64,000 nucleotides of DNA from Sediminibacterium sp. TEGAF015 (GCF_025997995.1 NZ_AP026683.1:2666501-2730500); one strand, 5' to 3'; counted from the stretch's first letter, positions 1-10,555 are shown. The notes: generated by a model from the letters alone, not told the origin. Numbers and translations are program-made.

Positions 1-309
1 GAGAAATAAATATTTAAAGAGAGAAAAATAAAAAAGCATCAGCAGGATCCATAATAACATGCTTCCCATGGTGAAAATGAATCCGAGGAAACCACTGTCG
101 ATAGTATCCAGCCATCTTTTCAGTCCGGTATTCAGTGCAATCCACTCAATAGCATTATTAACGCTCTGGCTAAAAAAATACATGCCGGTGAGAAAAAGCA
201 ACATATAAAGCAATCCTGGAACAATGATCCATTTCCAAAGTTTATGTGCTTTAATGAAACGGTGCGCTGCTCCGTAAGCCTGTATTGATATGATAATTTC
301 CTTTAGCAA
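1..309 (-). CDS. EI24/CysZ-like membrane protein, N-terminal part only
   Basis: The reverse strand is open from a TTG at 309 to the window edge, giving the first 103 residues of a membrane protein; the rest lies outside. The N-terminus runs LLKEIIISIQAYGAAH and is followed by a hydrophobic segment at about residues 28-48 and a second at about 80-103. This matches my recollection of Bacteroidota EI24-domain proteins (CysZ-like, usually about 260 residues), whose cellular role is poorly known. No ATG is in frame nearby, so TTG is the likely start; a TAnnTTTG box lies 14 bases upstream. The family call is moderately sure and the start less so. Confidence 0.62.
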   Translation of the reverse strand, partial: MLKEIIISIQAYGAAHRFIKAHKLWKWIIVPGLLYMLLFLTGMYFFSQSVNNAIEWIALNTGLKRWLDTIDSGFLGFIFTMGSMLLWILLMLFYFSLFKYLFL

Positions 310-323
310 TCGGGGGTTTTTGC

Positions 324-331
324 CAAAGATA
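324..331 (-). promoter_or_regulatory. Candidate -7 box TATCTTTG for the EI24-like gene
   Basis: Read on the minus strand this is TATCTTTG, an exact match to the Bacteroidota -7 consensus TAnnTTTG. It ends 14 bases before the TTG start. I see no clear -33 TTG partner at the usual distance. Confidence 0.45.
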
Positions 332-343
332 GCAAATAGGATT

Positions 344-1348
344 CTAAAACTTGGGGCAGTTCACTGGCCTGTCTGTATTGGGTCTTCTGATATAAATCAG
401 GGAAACTTCAATTCCTCCTCTGTTCATGGAAGCTGTTCTTAAAGAGGAAGTATTGTAATCGTAGGTTGCACCAATTCGGATATTGTTAAACTCAATGCCA
501 ATATAAGGAATGATGGCATCTTTCATTCTCATCCAGGCACCAATGTATAAGCTCGTTGGGTTGAGTTGATCAGGCGTTGCATTCAGTTGTATGGCACCCC
601 CGATAATGGTTTGAGAAGCCTGTGCCTGAAAACTCTGTGATCCGCTCAGGTGAAGGGTTGCAGAAGTGCTTAGTGGAAAATAGGCCCCTGCATGAATATT
701 GGTTCTGGGCTTCAGTGCATATTCGGCTCCGGTAAAAGATTGCCGGGGCCTATTAATATGGTACATGCTGATGCCAAAATAGAAATTATTATTCTCGTTG
801 GTACTTCCGTTGTACAATAAACCTGCGTTTAAATCGAGGTATTTTGATTTGAGTGTGGTATTGTTGAATATCTCTGAACTCACTCTGGTAAAACCAGCTG
901 TAGTTAACTGATCTTCAAAATTGAGATTAGTGGTATTGATAAACATATTGGCATATGTTCCCTGAAAGCCAAGTCCAATCTGGTGCATACCATCTTCATC
1001 CAGGCTCTTGTGATAAGCTGTTGAGAAACTTCCGTAATTAAACTGAACTGCGCCATTACTGCTATTGTCGTTGAATCCCATGAAGCCCACACCCCAGGTA
1101 TCGCCTCTTTGCATTTTATTCTGCATGATTTGAAAATCGATGGAAGCAGTTGCCGTTGTAAAAGCATTGTTGATGCCTGGCCATTGATTGCGATAATTAC
1201 CTGCTATGCGATAAGTACCAAAAAATTTACCAGTGAAGGCGGGATTTAAAGTAAGCGGGGAAGAAAAAAATTGAGAAAAATGCGGATCCTGTGCCTGCGC
1301 TACCAAAGACAAAAAAGCCCCACATCCCCAAAGCAGAAGTTTACGCAT
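344..1348 (-). CDS. PorP/SprF family type IX secretion-associated outer membrane protein
   Basis: A 334-residue protein with a signal peptide ending in AQAQ near residue 20, then the family hallmark DPHFSQFFSSPLTLNPAFTG. The rest is a run of alternating hydrophobic strands, as expected of an outer-membrane beta-barrel. PorP/SprF proteins work with the type IX secretion and gliding machinery, often beside a very large adhesin they help display at the surface. No such adhesin is inside the window: upstream on the same strand is upp and downstream is the EI24-like gene, so this looks like an orphan copy. A TATCTTTA box lies 16 bases before the ATG. The family is sure; the partner protein is unknown. 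Confidence 0.93.
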   Translation of the reverse strand: MRKLLLWGCGAFLSLVAQAQDPHFSQFFSSPLTLNPAFTGKFFGTYRIAGNYRNQWPGINNAFTTATASIDFQIMQNKMQRGDTWGVGFMGFNDNSSNGAVQFNYGSFSTAYHKSLDEDGMHQIGLGFQGTYANMFINTTNLNFEDQLTTAGFTRVSSEIFNNTTLKSKYLDLNAGLLYNGSTNENNNFYFGISMYHINRPRQSFTGAEYALKPRTNIHAGAYFPLSTSATLHLSGSQSFQAQASQTIIGGAIQLNATPDQLNPTSLYIGAWMRMKDAIIPYIGIEFNNIRIGATYDYNTSSLRTASMNRGGIEVSLIYIRRPNTDRPVNCPKF

Positions 1349-1398
1349 ACAGTTTTGTTCCTTCTAAAGATACAATTTTATTGAGGCATGCAGCTTTG

Positions 1399-2052
1399 CT
1401 ATGATTGCATTTTTGAGCCATATGCCAGGTCGCCGGCGTCACCTAAACCCGGAACGATATACGACTTGGCAGTCAGTTCTTCGTCAATATCGCCACACCA
1501 GATTTTAATATTGGTTCCGCATTCTCTTTCTAGGAATTCAATACCTACAGTGCAGGCGATGGCTACTACCACGTGAATATTTGCCGGATTCCATTCTGCT
1601 TTCATGTGTTGAATGGTCTTTACCAAGGAGGCACCGGTGGCAAGCATGGGGTCAGAAATTAACACAACTCTGTTATTCAGGTCCGGACAGCTCATGTATT
1701 CCATGCTTATTTCAAAACTCCCATCTCTGTGGTGTTTGCGGTACGCAGACACAAATGCATTGTCGGCTTTATCAAAGTAGTTAAGCATACCATTGTGCAT
1801 AGGTAATCCTGCTCTTAAGATGGTTGCCAAAACGGGCTGATCTTTTAATAGTTTGCTTTCGTGTGTTCCCAATGGAGTAGCTATTTCAACCGTTTCCCAG
1901 GGAAGTTCCTTGCTGATTTCATAAGCAGCTACTTCTGCAATACGCTCCAGGTTTCTTCTGAAACGCATGCGGTCGCCTTGTACGTTTACATTTCTTAACT
2001 CAGCTACCCAGTTGCTTAGCAGGCTGTGCTGCTTACTTAAGTTGATCACCAT
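1399..2052 (-). CDS. upp: Uracil phosphoribosyltransferase
   Basis: Converts uracil and PRPP to UMP in pyrimidine salvage, in the cytoplasm. The 217-residue protein carries the PRPP-binding loop VLISDPMLATGAS at about residues 130-142 and the uracil-binding C-terminal motif YIVPGLGDAGDLAYG. Length is normal for the family. I chose the ATG at 2052; the frame is also open from a TTG two codons upstream, but ATG followed by VINLSKQH is the natural start. It lies 40 bases downstream of adenine deaminase on the same strand, so purine and pyrimidine base salvage are probably co-transcribed with the PAS sensor gene further upstream. Confidence 0.96.
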   Translation of the reverse strand: MVINLSKQHSLLSNWVAELRNVNVQGDRMRFRRNLERIAEVAAYEISKELPWETVEIATPLGTHESKLLKDQPVLATILRAGLPMHNGMLNYFDKADNAFVSAYRKHHRDGSFEISMEYMSCPDLNNRVVLISDPMLATGASLVKTIQHMKAEWNPANIHVVVAIACTVGIEFLERECGTNIKIWCGDIDEELTAKSYIVPGLGDAGDLAYGSKMQS

Positions 2053-2092
2053 GGCCAAAAATTATGCAGCGAAAATAAGGTTTTTACTGAGG

Positions 2093-3793
2093 TCAGGATA
2101 AAAACGAAAAGCGGTCTCCATCAAATAATCCCTTGTCACTTAATTTTAAGTGAGGAATCACGAGCAATGCCATAAAACTTAAGGTCATGAATGGCGCTCC
2201 CAGCTTACTTCCTAGGCTCTTGGCCATGGCGTCAATCGCCGTATATTGATTGGCTATCTCAAAACCATCTTCTGTACTCATGAGTCCGGCAACTGGCAAG
2301 GGCAAAACTTTTTGATCGGAACCCTTTACGCAACTGATACCGCCCTCTGCAGCAATTACTGCATTAATGGCTGCTACCAGTTCCCCATCCGTTGCGCCAA
2401 CTGCCACAATATTATGACTATCGTGTGCTACGGTAGAGGCGATGGCGCCGGTACGGAAACCAAAATTCTTGATGAATGCTTTTGCTACCGGCGCCATATG
2501 GTACCGGTTCACTACTACCATTTTTAAACAATCTGTTTCCGGATTGCTAATCCATTCTCCGTTGATTTCTAGGCCCTTCATCATGATCCGATTTGTTATG
2601 AGTTGTCCGTCCAAAGCTTCTATGACTGGAATCAAACCTCCTTTCTGCGGATAATTAGTTATATGTACTTGAAGGTCTTCCACTGTTACTGGTTTGCAGG
2701 AAAAGCGATTGATTGGAGTGGCAGCTACTGAGGGAATGATGGATTTGAATGGAGTAACGCCTTCGATATTCGGATTGGTTATATCTGGATTTTTTGAACT
2801 GTTGTTAATCAGCAGCGGCTGTCCGTCAATATAGGTTTGGGTTACTTTAAAATGAGTAAGGTCTTCCACTACAATAAAGTCGGCAGGGTCTCCTACGCGT
2901 AGGGTTCCCACATTCAGTTTGTAGTGATGTACCGGATTAATGCAAGCCACTTTTAAAATATTGAAAATATCCAGCCCTTTGGCAACAGACCTTGCACACA
3001 ATTGATTGATATGTCCTTCTACCAGACTGTCCGGATGTTTGTCGTCGCTGCAAAACATAATACTATTCGGATGGTCGTCGATGAGATCGGCTAAAGCCTC
3101 AAAATTTTTGGCAGCACTTCCTTCACGGATAATAATTTTCATCCCATAGGATAATTTATCTACGGCCTCCTCTAAAGTAAAGCATTCGTGATCGGTGGAT
3201 ATGCCGGCTTCTATATATTGTTTAGCCAAAGCTCCGGTAAGGCCGGGGGCATGGCCATCCACGGGCTTGCCGGCCCGGTGTGCTGCTGCAATTTTTTTCA
3301 TGACTTCGGGGTCATTGTGCAGCACGCCGGGAAAATTCATCATCTCACTTAAATATTTAATGTCGTCTGATGCGAGCAACTGTGCTACTTCGTTGCTATC
3401 TAAGGAAGCACCTGCCGTTTCAAAAACAGTGGCTGGTACGCAACTGGGCGCACCAAAATTGAATTTGAAGGGAACCTGTTTCCCATTTTCAATCATGAAT
3501 TGTACTCCTTCCATGCCACAGACATTGGCAATTTCATGTGGGTCACTTACGGTAGCAACAGTACCATGCAACACTGCAATTCTTGCGAATTCACTGGGTA
3601 TGAGCATGCTGCTTTCAATATGCACATGGCTATCAATAAAACCCGGCATGATATATCCTGGCGTGTCAATGTCTTCTTCGGCTGCAGCTTCTATAGAGGC
3701 AATTTTTTTATTGGCTATGGTAACTCGTGCAGGATAAATTGATTTGTTATATATATCGACCAATAGTGCCGTAACTGTATATGCAGTGCTCAT
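2093..3793 (-). CDS. ade: Adenine deaminase
   Basis: Hydrolyses adenine to hypoxanthine and ammonia in purine salvage. The 566-residue protein has the amidohydrolase metal motif GFIDSHVH (His56 and His58), followed by the family-typical [12 protein letters not shown] and [11 protein letters not shown] stretches, and a C-terminal half containing [12 protein letters not shown]. Length and order match bacterial Ade, which is distinct from the adenosine deaminase family. It starts only 8 bases after the PAS-domain gene ends and is followed by upp, so the three genes read as one operon. No unusual residues seen. Confidence 0.96.
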   Translation of the reverse strand: MSTAYTVTALLVDIYNKSIYPARVTIANKKIASIEAAAEEDIDTPGYIMPGFIDSHVHIESSMLIPSEFARIAVLHGTVATVSDPHEIANVCGMEGVQFMIENGKQVPFKFNFGAPSCVPATVFETAGASLDSNEVAQLLASDDIKYLSEMMNFPGVLHNDPEVMKKIAAAHRAGKPVDGHAPGLTGALAKQYIEAGISTDHECFTLEEAVDKLSYGMKIIIREGSAAKNFEALADLIDDHPNSIMFCSDDKHPDSLVEGHINQLCARSVAKGLDIFNILKVACINPVHHYKLNVGTLRVGDPADFIVVEDLTHFKVTQTYIDGQPLLINNSSKNPDITNPNIEGVTPFKSIIPSVAATPINRFSCKPVTVEDLQVHITNYPQKGGLIPVIEALDGQLITNRIMMKGLEINGEWISNPETDCLKMVVVNRYHMAPVAKAFIKNFGFRTGAIASTVAHDSHNIVAVGATDGELVAAINAVIAAEGGISCVKGSDQKVLPLPVAGLMSTEDGFEIANQYTAIDAMAKSLGSKLGAPFMTLSFMALLVIPHLKLSDKGLFDGDRFSFLS

Positions 3794-3801
3794 TTTATTG
3801 T

Positions 3802-5136
3802 CTACTCTTTTGTTTCGTCAACTATATCATGAATGGCTTTGTCTAAAACTTTTGCAGCTATTTCCAATTGATTCAATAGCATATTTTTTTCCTCAGAAGA
3901 AATTTCCATTTTCATCAGATTGATAATCCCCATAATATCAGTTAAAGGGCCTCTAACCTGATGGCTTTGATTCCAGGCAATTTTTCTTAGTTTCTCTGTA
4001 GTGGCTTTTTGAGCAGTTATATCGGTTTTAATTCCTAGAAAATGTTCAATAACTCCATTTTTATTTCTAACAGGTGTAATGGTTGCTTCTTCCCAAAAAA
4101 GTTCTCCGTTCTTTTTTCTGTTCAAAAATTCCCCTTTCCAGGTATACCCTTTGATGATTGTGTCCCACATATTTGCATATTGTTCCGAAGTAGTATGGCC
4201 TGTTTGCAAAATATTGATATTACTTCCTATTGCTTCTTCTCTGCTATATCCAGTTATATCAATAAAAAATTGATTAACGTATTCAATATTCCCATTTAAA
4301 TCGGTTATGACAATACTGGTGCTACTCTGCTCAACTGCTATTGAAAGCTGTTGAATTTTATCATCCTTTATTTTTCTTTCTGTAATATTTGTTGAAACGA
4401 CTAAATATTTTTTAGTTAATGTAGTTTCGTCTTCAATAGGCACAACAGATAGCTCAAACCAGAATTTGCCTATGGGCAAACTCAATTCATATTGTTGACC
4501 TACTGATATTCCTTTTTCATCTGTTTCTGCTAGTGCAGCATCCATTACAGCCGAAGCCTCTTTTGAAATAATATCTGAATATTTTTTCCCCATGAAAACT
4601 TCTGGAGGAGCGGCTAATAAGTCGTTTACATTAGAATGGTATTCATAAATTATTTTGTCATTGCCAATCACAAATATCAAATCAGGGATGGCTTTTAAAA
4701 TGGCTTCCTGCTTTTTATAAAGCGTTGTCAGTTGCTCAAGTGTATTTCTTTGTTCAGTAATATTAGCATTGAACCCATACCAGGTAACAGATCCATCGGG
4801 TAATGCCTCTGGGCTTGATCTGGATAAGATCCATTGTACAGGCTTCCCGGGAATGCATACGCGGAATTCACAGTAGAATTCTGATATGTTTTTTGCTGAA
4901 TGTTCAATATCTTCCAATACTCTTTCTGCATCATCTGGATGAAGTACCCTGGCAATCGCATCAAAACTATCCTTTACGTCCTCTGGTTGGCATCCAAAAA
5001 TATTTTCAATTCCTTTAGAGGCTATGGGTACATAATAAGACCCATCTGGCCTTCTGGTAAATTGAAAGATAAGGTCGGGCAGATGGTAAGAGAGTTTTCT
5101 GAACTCGTCTTCTCTCTTATTTTCAGAAGATATCAT
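3802..5136 (-). CDS. PAS-domain signalling protein with an H-box but no kinase ATPase domain
   Basis: A 444-residue soluble protein with no signal peptide or membrane segment. Three PAS-like modules can be seen: about residues 15-130 (with a PAC-like tail ending ITEQRN), 140-255 (tail NITERK) and 260-380 (core [11 protein letters not shown], tail DITAQK). The last 62 residues look like a histidine-kinase dimerisation helix pair with the H-box [13 protein letters not shown] (His392), but the protein stops there, with no N, G1 or G2 boxes. Short PAS/H-box proteins of this kind occur in other Bacteroidota as far as I recall. It is the first gene of the ade-upp operon. What it senses, and whether another kinase phosphorylates His392, is unknown. 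Confidence 0.85.
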   Translation of the reverse strand: MISSENKREDEFRKLSYHLPDLIFQFTRRPDGSYYVPIASKGIENIFGCQPEDVKDSFDAIARVLHPDDAERVLEDIEHSAKNISEFYCEFRVCIPGKPVQWILSRSSPEALPDGSVTWYGFNANITEQRNTLEQLTTLYKKQEAILKAIPDLIFVIGNDKIIYEYHSNVNDLLAAPPEVFMGKKYSDIISKEASAVMDAALAETDEKGISVGQQYELSLPIGKFWFELSVVPIEDETTLTKKYLVVSTNITERKIKDDKIQQLSIAVEQSSTSIVITDLNGNIEYVNQFFIDITGYSREEAIGSNINILQTGHTTSEQYANMWDTIIKGYTWKGEFLNRKKNGELFWEEATITPVRNKNGVIEHFLGIKTDITAQKATTEKLRKIAWNQSHQVRGPLTDIMGIINLMKMEISSEEKNMLLNQLEIAAKVLDKAIHDIVDETKE

Positions 5137-5195
5137 GAATTCGTATTCAATTGTATTATGAAATTACAGTAATTTAACTGTCTTAATTGAATGCA

Positions 5196-8100
5196 ATGAG
5201 AAAAATCCTATCGATTCTTGTATTGTCCGTTTGCATGCTTCCGCTACAAGCGCAAAAAAAAGAAAGAGTAAAACAGGTCGCCATCCCTAAAGAAGATGTT
5301 TCAGACCAATTATTAGCTAAAGTAAAATACCGTTCCATTGGACCATACCGCGGAGGCAGAAGTGCCGCAGTGGCGGGTAGTTATAAAAATAAAACCACTT
5401 TTTATTTTGGTGGAACAGGGGGTGGCGTTTGGAAAACGACTGATGGTGGAAGTAATTGGAAAAATATTTCTGATAAATTTTTCGGGGGTACCATCGGGGC
5501 AGTAGCCGTTGCACCCAGTGACGAATCTATTGTATATGTAGGTGAGGGAGAAAATACCATGCGAGGCAATGTTGCTGAAGGATTGGGTGGTGTTTGGCGT
5601 AGTGCAGATGCAGGCAGAACCTGGAAAAATATCGGATTAAATGATGGCAGACATATTATCCGTTTGATTATACATCCAAGAGATCCGAACACTGTTTGGG
5701 CTGCTGTAATGGGCCACCTTTTTGGACCGAATGAAGAGAGAGGTGTCTATAAAACTACAGACGGTGGAAAGACCTGGAAGAAAACTTTATACATCAACAA
5801 TCAGACAGGTGCATCTGACCTTGTAATGGAGCCAGGTAATCCCGATGTGTTTTATGCTGGTATGTGGAGAGTAATCAGAACTCCGCACAGCATGGAAAGC
5901 GGTGGTGAAGGAAGTGGATTGTATAAAAGTACCGATGGTGGAGAAACCTGGCAACCCTTGATTAATAAAAAAGGGATGCCTAAGGGTTTGTGGGGTATTG
6001 TTGGTGTAGCAGTTGCTCCGTCAAATCCGGAAAAAGTATATGCGATTATTGAAAATGCAAATGGTGGTTTATTTAAAAGTGAAGACGCAGGTGAAACCTG
6101 GACACTAACCAGTAATGACAATAATATTCGTCAGCGTGCCTGGTACTATACGAAAGTATATGTTGACCCTAAGAATGAAAACCTGGTGTATTGCCCCAAT
6201 GTAAACTTTATGAAGAGTAACGATGGTGGCAGAACTTTCCAGTCTGTGAATACACCTCATGGTGATCACCACGATTTATGGATTGATCCCGAAGATGGCA
6301 GGAGAATGATTGTAGCAGATGATGGGGGAGCACAGGTAAGTTTTGACGGAGGGAATAACTGGAGTACTATGGACAATCAACCTACTGGTCAATTCTATCG
6401 GGTAACAACAGATAATGCTGTTCCTTACAGAATTTTAGGAGCTCAACAGGATAATTCAACTGTTCGTATTAAAAGTAGAACCAGCGGCTCTGGTATCACT
6501 GCCAGAGACTGGGATATTACAGCGGGTTCTGAAAGTGGCCATGTTGTTGCAGATCCATTAAATCCTGAAATTGTTTATGGAGGTAACTATGGCGGATATT
6601 TAGCAAGACTCGATCATAGAACAGGTGAGAACAGAGCCATCAACGTGTGGCCGGATAATCCAATGGGTGCAGGTGCCGATGTATTGAAGTATCGCTTCCA
6701 GTGGAACTTCCCCATCTTTTTTTCGCCGCATAATCCAAAGCGTTTATATACAGCAGGTAACCATTTATTTGTAACAGAGAATGAGGGACAGAGCTGGGAA
6801 ATGATCAGCCCCGATTTAACAACAAATGATAAAACCAAACAGGGACCAAGTGGTGGACCTATCACCAAGGATAATACTTCTGTTGAATATTATTCTACCA
6901 TTTTTGCAGCTACTGAATCAGCATTAGAAAAAGATGTATTGTGGACAGGCAGTGATGATGGTCTGATTCATGTTAGCAAGGACGGAGGTAAGTCCTGGAA
7001 TAATGTTACGCCTCCAGATGCAGGCAAGTGGATGATGTGGAACTGTATTGAAACAGATCCTTTCAGAAAAGGTACTGCTTTTTTTGCGGGAACAAAATAC
7101 AAACTAGATGATTATACTCCTTATTTGTATAAAACAAATGACTACGGTAAAACCTGGACGCGCATCACAACAGGAATCAATAATATGCATTTTACAAGAG
7201 CTATCAGAGCTGACAGAAAAGTGCAGGGTTTATTGTATGCTGGAACAGAATTTGGTATGTATATCAGCTACAACGATGGTGCAAGTTGGAAACCTTTCCA
7301 GTTGAATTTACCGGTAGTGCCTATCACTGATATTGCATTAAAGGATAACGATCTCATTGTAGCCACTCAGGGTCGTTCATTTTGGGTAATTGATGATTTA
7401 ACTATCATACAGCAAAAAAATGCATCGATTCTTGATAAGAATTTGCATGTGTTTGCAGTGAATGACAGTTACAGAACAGAAGGAGGTGGCAGAAGAAGAA
7501 GAGGGGCTGTTGCGGCTGAACCTAATGCAGGAGCCAATCCTCCGCAGGGTACCGTAATCAACTTTTATGCAAAGGGGATAACCGATAGTTCAAAAGTTTC
7601 TATTACTATTCATGACAAACAAGGAAAGCCTATTAAAACTTTCAGCAGTTACACCAAAGTGGCAGAAGATCAGCTGGAAGTGGTAGAAGGCATGAATCAG
7701 TTTGTATGGGATCAGAATTATCCGCCTGCTGAAAGAACAGATGGAATGATACTTTGGAACGGTGGAATTGGTTCTGCTAAAGCTGCTCCCGGAAAATACA
7801 CTGGAAAAATCAAGTATGGCAATGACTCCGCTGATTTTAGTTTTGTGATTAAACCAAATCCTACCTATGCTGCAACAGAAGCGGATTACGATGCACAGGT
7901 TAGTTTCCTATTATCTGTTCGTGATAAATTCAATGAAGTGCAGAAAGCTATCAGAAATATCCGAACCCTAAGAACACAGATTACGGACCTAAACGCTAAG
8001 ATTGATGCTAAATCTAATAAAGAGATTAAGCAATTGGCAGATAGCATCAACAAACAAATTACATCAGTAGAAGAAGCATTGTACCAAACCAAAGCTAAGA

Positions 8101-8336
8101 GCGGACAGGATGTATTGAACTTCCCAATTCGTCTAAATGATAAAATTGCAGGATTGTACGGAGTAGCGTCAAGTGGTCAGAATGCACCTAGCAGACAGGT
8201 ACGTGAAGTATTTGCAGATTTAAGTGCACAGGCCAATTTGCAATTGTCCAAATTGAAACAGGTATTAGATACAGATGTTAAACAACTAAATAAATTAATA
8301 AATGACAAACAAGTTCCTGTAATAGGAATTAAATAA
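5196..8336 (+). CDS. Secreted VPS10/sortilin-like BNR-repeat protein
   Basis: A 1046-residue exported protein (signal peptide ending LPLQAQ). It contains about eleven Asp-box (BNR) turns of the type S/T-x-D-x-G-x-T-W, for example KTTDGGKTW and KSTDGGETW, spread over residues 50-720, indicating one or two beta-propellers. The last 200 residues include a long charged helical region (about 905-970) likely to form a coiled coil. Relatives are annotated as glycosyl hydrolase or VPS10-domain proteins, but no glycosidase active site is evident and the substrate is unknown. The frame is open from a TTG at 5187, but the ATG at 5196 gives a proper signal peptide. It is divergent from the PAS gene. Confidence 0.88.
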   Translation: MRKILSILVLSVCMLPLQAQKKERVKQVAIPKEDVSDQLLAKVKYRSIGPYRGGRSAAVAGSYKNKTTFYFGGTGGGVWKTTDGGSNWKNISDKFFGGTIGAVAVAPSDESIVYVGEGENTMRGNVAEGLGGVWRSADAGRTWKNIGLNDGRHIIRLIIHPRDPNTVWAAVMGHLFGPNEERGVYKTTDGGKTWKKTLYINNQTGASDLVMEPGNPDVFYAGMWRVIRTPHSMESGGEGSGLYKSTDGGETWQPLINKKGMPKGLWGIVGVAVAPSNPEKVYAIIENANGGLFKSEDAGETWTLTSNDNNIRQRAWYYTKVYVDPKNENLVYCPNVNFMKSNDGGRTFQSVNTPHGDHHDLWIDPEDGRRMIVADDGGAQVSFDGGNNWSTMDNQPTGQFYRVTTDNAVPYRILGAQQDNSTVRIKSRTSGSGITARDWDITAGSESGHVVADPLNPEIVYGGNYGGYLARLDHRTGENRAINVWPDNPMGAGADVLKYRFQWNFPIFFSPHNPKRLYTAGNHLFVTENEGQSWEMISPDLTTNDKTKQGPSGGPITKDNTSVEYYSTIFAATESALEKDVLWTGSDDGLIHVSKDGGKSWNNVTPPDAGKWMMWNCIETDPFRKGTAFFAGTKYKLDDYTPYLYKTNDYGKTWTRITTGINNMHFTRAIRADRKVQGLLYAGTEFGMYISYNDGASWKPFQLNLPVVPITDIALKDNDLIVATQGRSFWVIDDLTIIQQKNASILDKNLHVFAVNDSYRTEGGGRRRRGAVAAEPNAGANPPQGTVINFYAKGITDSSKVSITIHDKQGKPIKTFSSYTKVAEDQLEVVEGMNQFVWDQNYPPAERTDGMILWNGGIGSAKAAPGKYTGKIKYGNDSADFSFVIKPNPTYAATEADYDAQVSFLLSVRDKFNEVQKAIRNIRTLRTQITDLNAKIDAKSNKEIKQLADSINKQITSVEEALYQTKAKSGQDVLNFPIRLNDKIAGLYGVASSGQNAPSRQVREVFADLSAQANLQLSKLKQVLDTDVKQLNKLINDKQVPVIGIK

Positions 8337-8338
8337 TC

Positions 8339-10555
8339 TTATAAATTAAGCCAATAGTTCAATTTAAAAACGAGCGCTCTGTTTCTGTTTTTCATTAAAG
8401 GCGATGTAAAATAATTGTCTGTGTAAACCAGGAACAGATCGCTCATTGGCTTAAATCTGTATTGTAATCTGCTGTTGATATTGATATTGTTTCTTTGTGT
8501 GTTGTATTGAAAAAAAGTTGTCCAAAATAATTTGGTAGAAAAATTGATTTCTGTTCGCTGTGATATCAAAAAAAGTTCAGTTGAGCCATACGTGCCCGGA
8601 AATTCTAACTTGTTGTATTGTATATTCAGATTCAGATTTGTATTGGGTAATTTTCTGAAAGTGATTCCAGCTGTTAGTGTTCTGTTTGTACCATTATAAA
8701 ATCCACCTGTTGCTGCACTTACATTGAAACTGAATGGCCTTCTGAAATCTGAGTTATACCGGATTCCTACATCTCTGTATTTGTATTTTGCTACAGGAAG
8801 TGGTGTTCCTCCTGTAAAAGAAATCGGAAATAATAAATCTACTTCATAGTCTGTTGCGCCATATCCAATTCTAGACGTATTTCTAAATTCTACTCCCCCG
8901 CTAAAACTGGTATTTCTTTCATTAAAACTATTGTCAGGATTCCATACAACATAGTTCTCGGCTTCAAAGCGAATTCCTATCAGTTTGCCTTTTGACGGGA
9001 TGATTTTATATTCTGCGTTCGTATAAGAGTGCTTAAATCCAACTCTAATGGATGTGTCTCTGGAGGCATCATAGTTTTCAATCCTCTCAATAAAACCCAT
9101 ATCAGCAAAGTAGTTGGTACCCAGGTTGGTTAGGTCCTGCATGAAGCTAAAATTTCTGCTATTGTAGGAAAATCCAAGGTTGTAAAAAGCATTGTCACTT
9201 TTAATGCCTGGTTTAAAGGAGTGATGATAAGTAGCCCAGGCCCCCCATTTCCCTTCCAGGTCAGAGTAGTTGTATTCTATGCCTGCATTGCGACTGAAAA
9301 CATCCAGTGGATTTGCATTTTTTTCTTTTTCAGTCATGAAACTACTTCTGTTTAAAAAATATGCTTTTATAACAGAGCGGCTGAACACTCTCTGATCCAC
9401 AGATAAAGCTGTATAATTCTCTGGAGCATAATCACCTTGTCTTCCGGTTTGCATATTCATAAAACCAATTCTGGTTTTCTTTGCAATATTTCCTGTAATT
9501 CTGGCGCCAAAAAGAATGGGAATTTTGTTTCCGTTTTTGTCCAATCCAATTCTTCTGGAGTAAAATGGTCTGATGGGTTCAATTCCATATCCAGAAAACA
9601 AATCTGCATTCTCTAAGAAAAAAGTTCTTCTTTCAGGGAAGAAGATATTGAAACGGGTTAAATTGGTAACCTGTCTATCTACTTCAATCTGAGAGAAATC
9701 GGGATTAACTGTTAAGTCTAAATTTAAGGAAGAAGTCAATCCGATTTTTGCATCAAAACCTGCATTGGGTTTGGCATTGATGGGTTCATTGCCGGCTCTG
9801 TTTTCTGTTACTTCTGTTGTTACAAAAGGAACAAATACTGAATTGCTTCCTGGTTTTGGGGGAGCATCTTCCCAAACTAATGCACCTGTATAACCAATAT
9901 CATGAGAGGCAAAATTGACAGGCACATTGGTCCAGGTAGAATATTCGTTGGTCTTTGTATCAACTCTTACAAAATTGATTCCCCAGGTTTTTTTATCGGC
10001 CGGATAGCGAATGGATTTAAAAGGGATGGCCATTTCAGCGGTCCAGCGATCTCCATATCTTTTGGTTTCAGAATACCAGGTCTGGTCCCAGCTGAATGAA
10101 ACTCCATCTCCTGCAGAGGTAAGCTGATCTTCGCTTTGTGCATTATAGGCATTCACCACAAAAAAGAAACCATTATTCCTGGTATTTACCGGATCCAGTA
10201 CCAAGGCCACACAATCATTTCCATCGTGACCAATATCTCTCTTTAAACTTTGTATAAAAACTTTCCCTGAATCGTACGCGGTAAATGCAACGTACAAAAA
10301 CTTCTCATCATAGGAAGTTTGTACTTCTGTTGCATGTTTAGCTTTCTTTTTGTCATCTGGATATTTTTCCCAAAAGGAGCTCACTTTTTGGGCCTTTTTC
10401 CAAATTTCATCGTCCAGTATACCATCAATTTTTACAGGTGCGTGTGTTTTGGTTATAACAATCTGATAGTCTTTCTGAAAAGTCTCTCCATTTCTAACTT
10501 GAGCAAATCCATTTGCCCAGTAACATGTAAAAAATAAAATAGTCAGTATTCTCAT
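8339..10555 (-). CDS. DUF5916 outer-membrane protein with CBM9-like N-terminal domain
   Basis: A 738-residue exported protein (signal peptide MRILTILFFTCYWANGFAQ). Residues about 35-230 resemble a family 9 carbohydrate-binding fold (KIDGILDDEIWKKA, then FLYVAFTAYDSG). Residues 230-738 are repeated amphipathic strands with the recognisable DUF5916 stretch FPERRTFFLENADLF, consistent with an outer-membrane beta-barrel. Function is not established; sugar binding is an inference from the CBM9-like part only. I chose the ATG at 10555 because the longer form from a TTG at 10588 would put cysteines and charges before the signal peptide. It is convergent with the BNR-repeat gene, with 2 bases between stops. 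Confidence 0.85.
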   Translation of the reverse strand: MRILTILFFTCYWANGFAQVRNGETFQKDYQIVITKTHAPVKIDGILDDEIWKKAQKVSSFWEKYPDDKKKAKHATEVQTSYDEKFLYVAFTAYDSGKVFIQSLKRDIGHDGNDCVALVLDPVNTRNNGFFFVVNAYNAQSEDQLTSAGDGVSFSWDQTWYSETKRYGDRWTAEMAIPFKSIRYPADKKTWGINFVRVDTKTNEYSTWTNVPVNFASHDIGYTGALVWEDAPPKPGSNSVFVPFVTTEVTENRAGNEPINAKPNAGFDAKIGLTSSLNLDLTVNPDFSQIEVDRQVTNLTRFNIFFPERRTFFLENADLFSGYGIEPIRPFYSRRIGLDKNGNKIPILFGARITGNIAKKTRIGFMNMQTGRQGDYAPENYTALSVDQRVFSRSVIKAYFLNRSSFMTEKEKNANPLDVFSRNAGIEYNYSDLEGKWGAWATYHHSFKPGIKSDNAFYNLGFSYNSRNFSFMQDLTNLGTNYFADMGFIERIENYDASRDTSIRVGFKHSYTNAEYKIIPSKGKLIGIRFEAENYVVWNPDNSFNERNTSFSGGVEFRNTSRIGYGATDYEVDLLFPISFTGGTPLPVAKYKYRDVGIRYNSDFRRPFSFNVSAATGGFYNGTNRTLTAGITFRKLPNTNLNLNIQYNKLEFPGTYGSTELFLISQRTEINFSTKLFWTTFFQYNTQRNNININSRLQYRFKPMSDLFLVYTDNYFTSPLMKNRNRALVFKLNYWLNL

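Noticed and set aside
3195..3737. 180-residue plus-strand open frame opposite ade
   Set aside because: It lies fully inside the clear adenine deaminase gene on the other strand, has a composition typical of an antisense shadow, and shows no recognisable domain.
5187..5195. TTG start three codons upstream of the BNR-repeat gene
   Set aside because: The ATG at 5196 gives a regular signal peptide; the extra residues add nothing and TTG starts are rare here.
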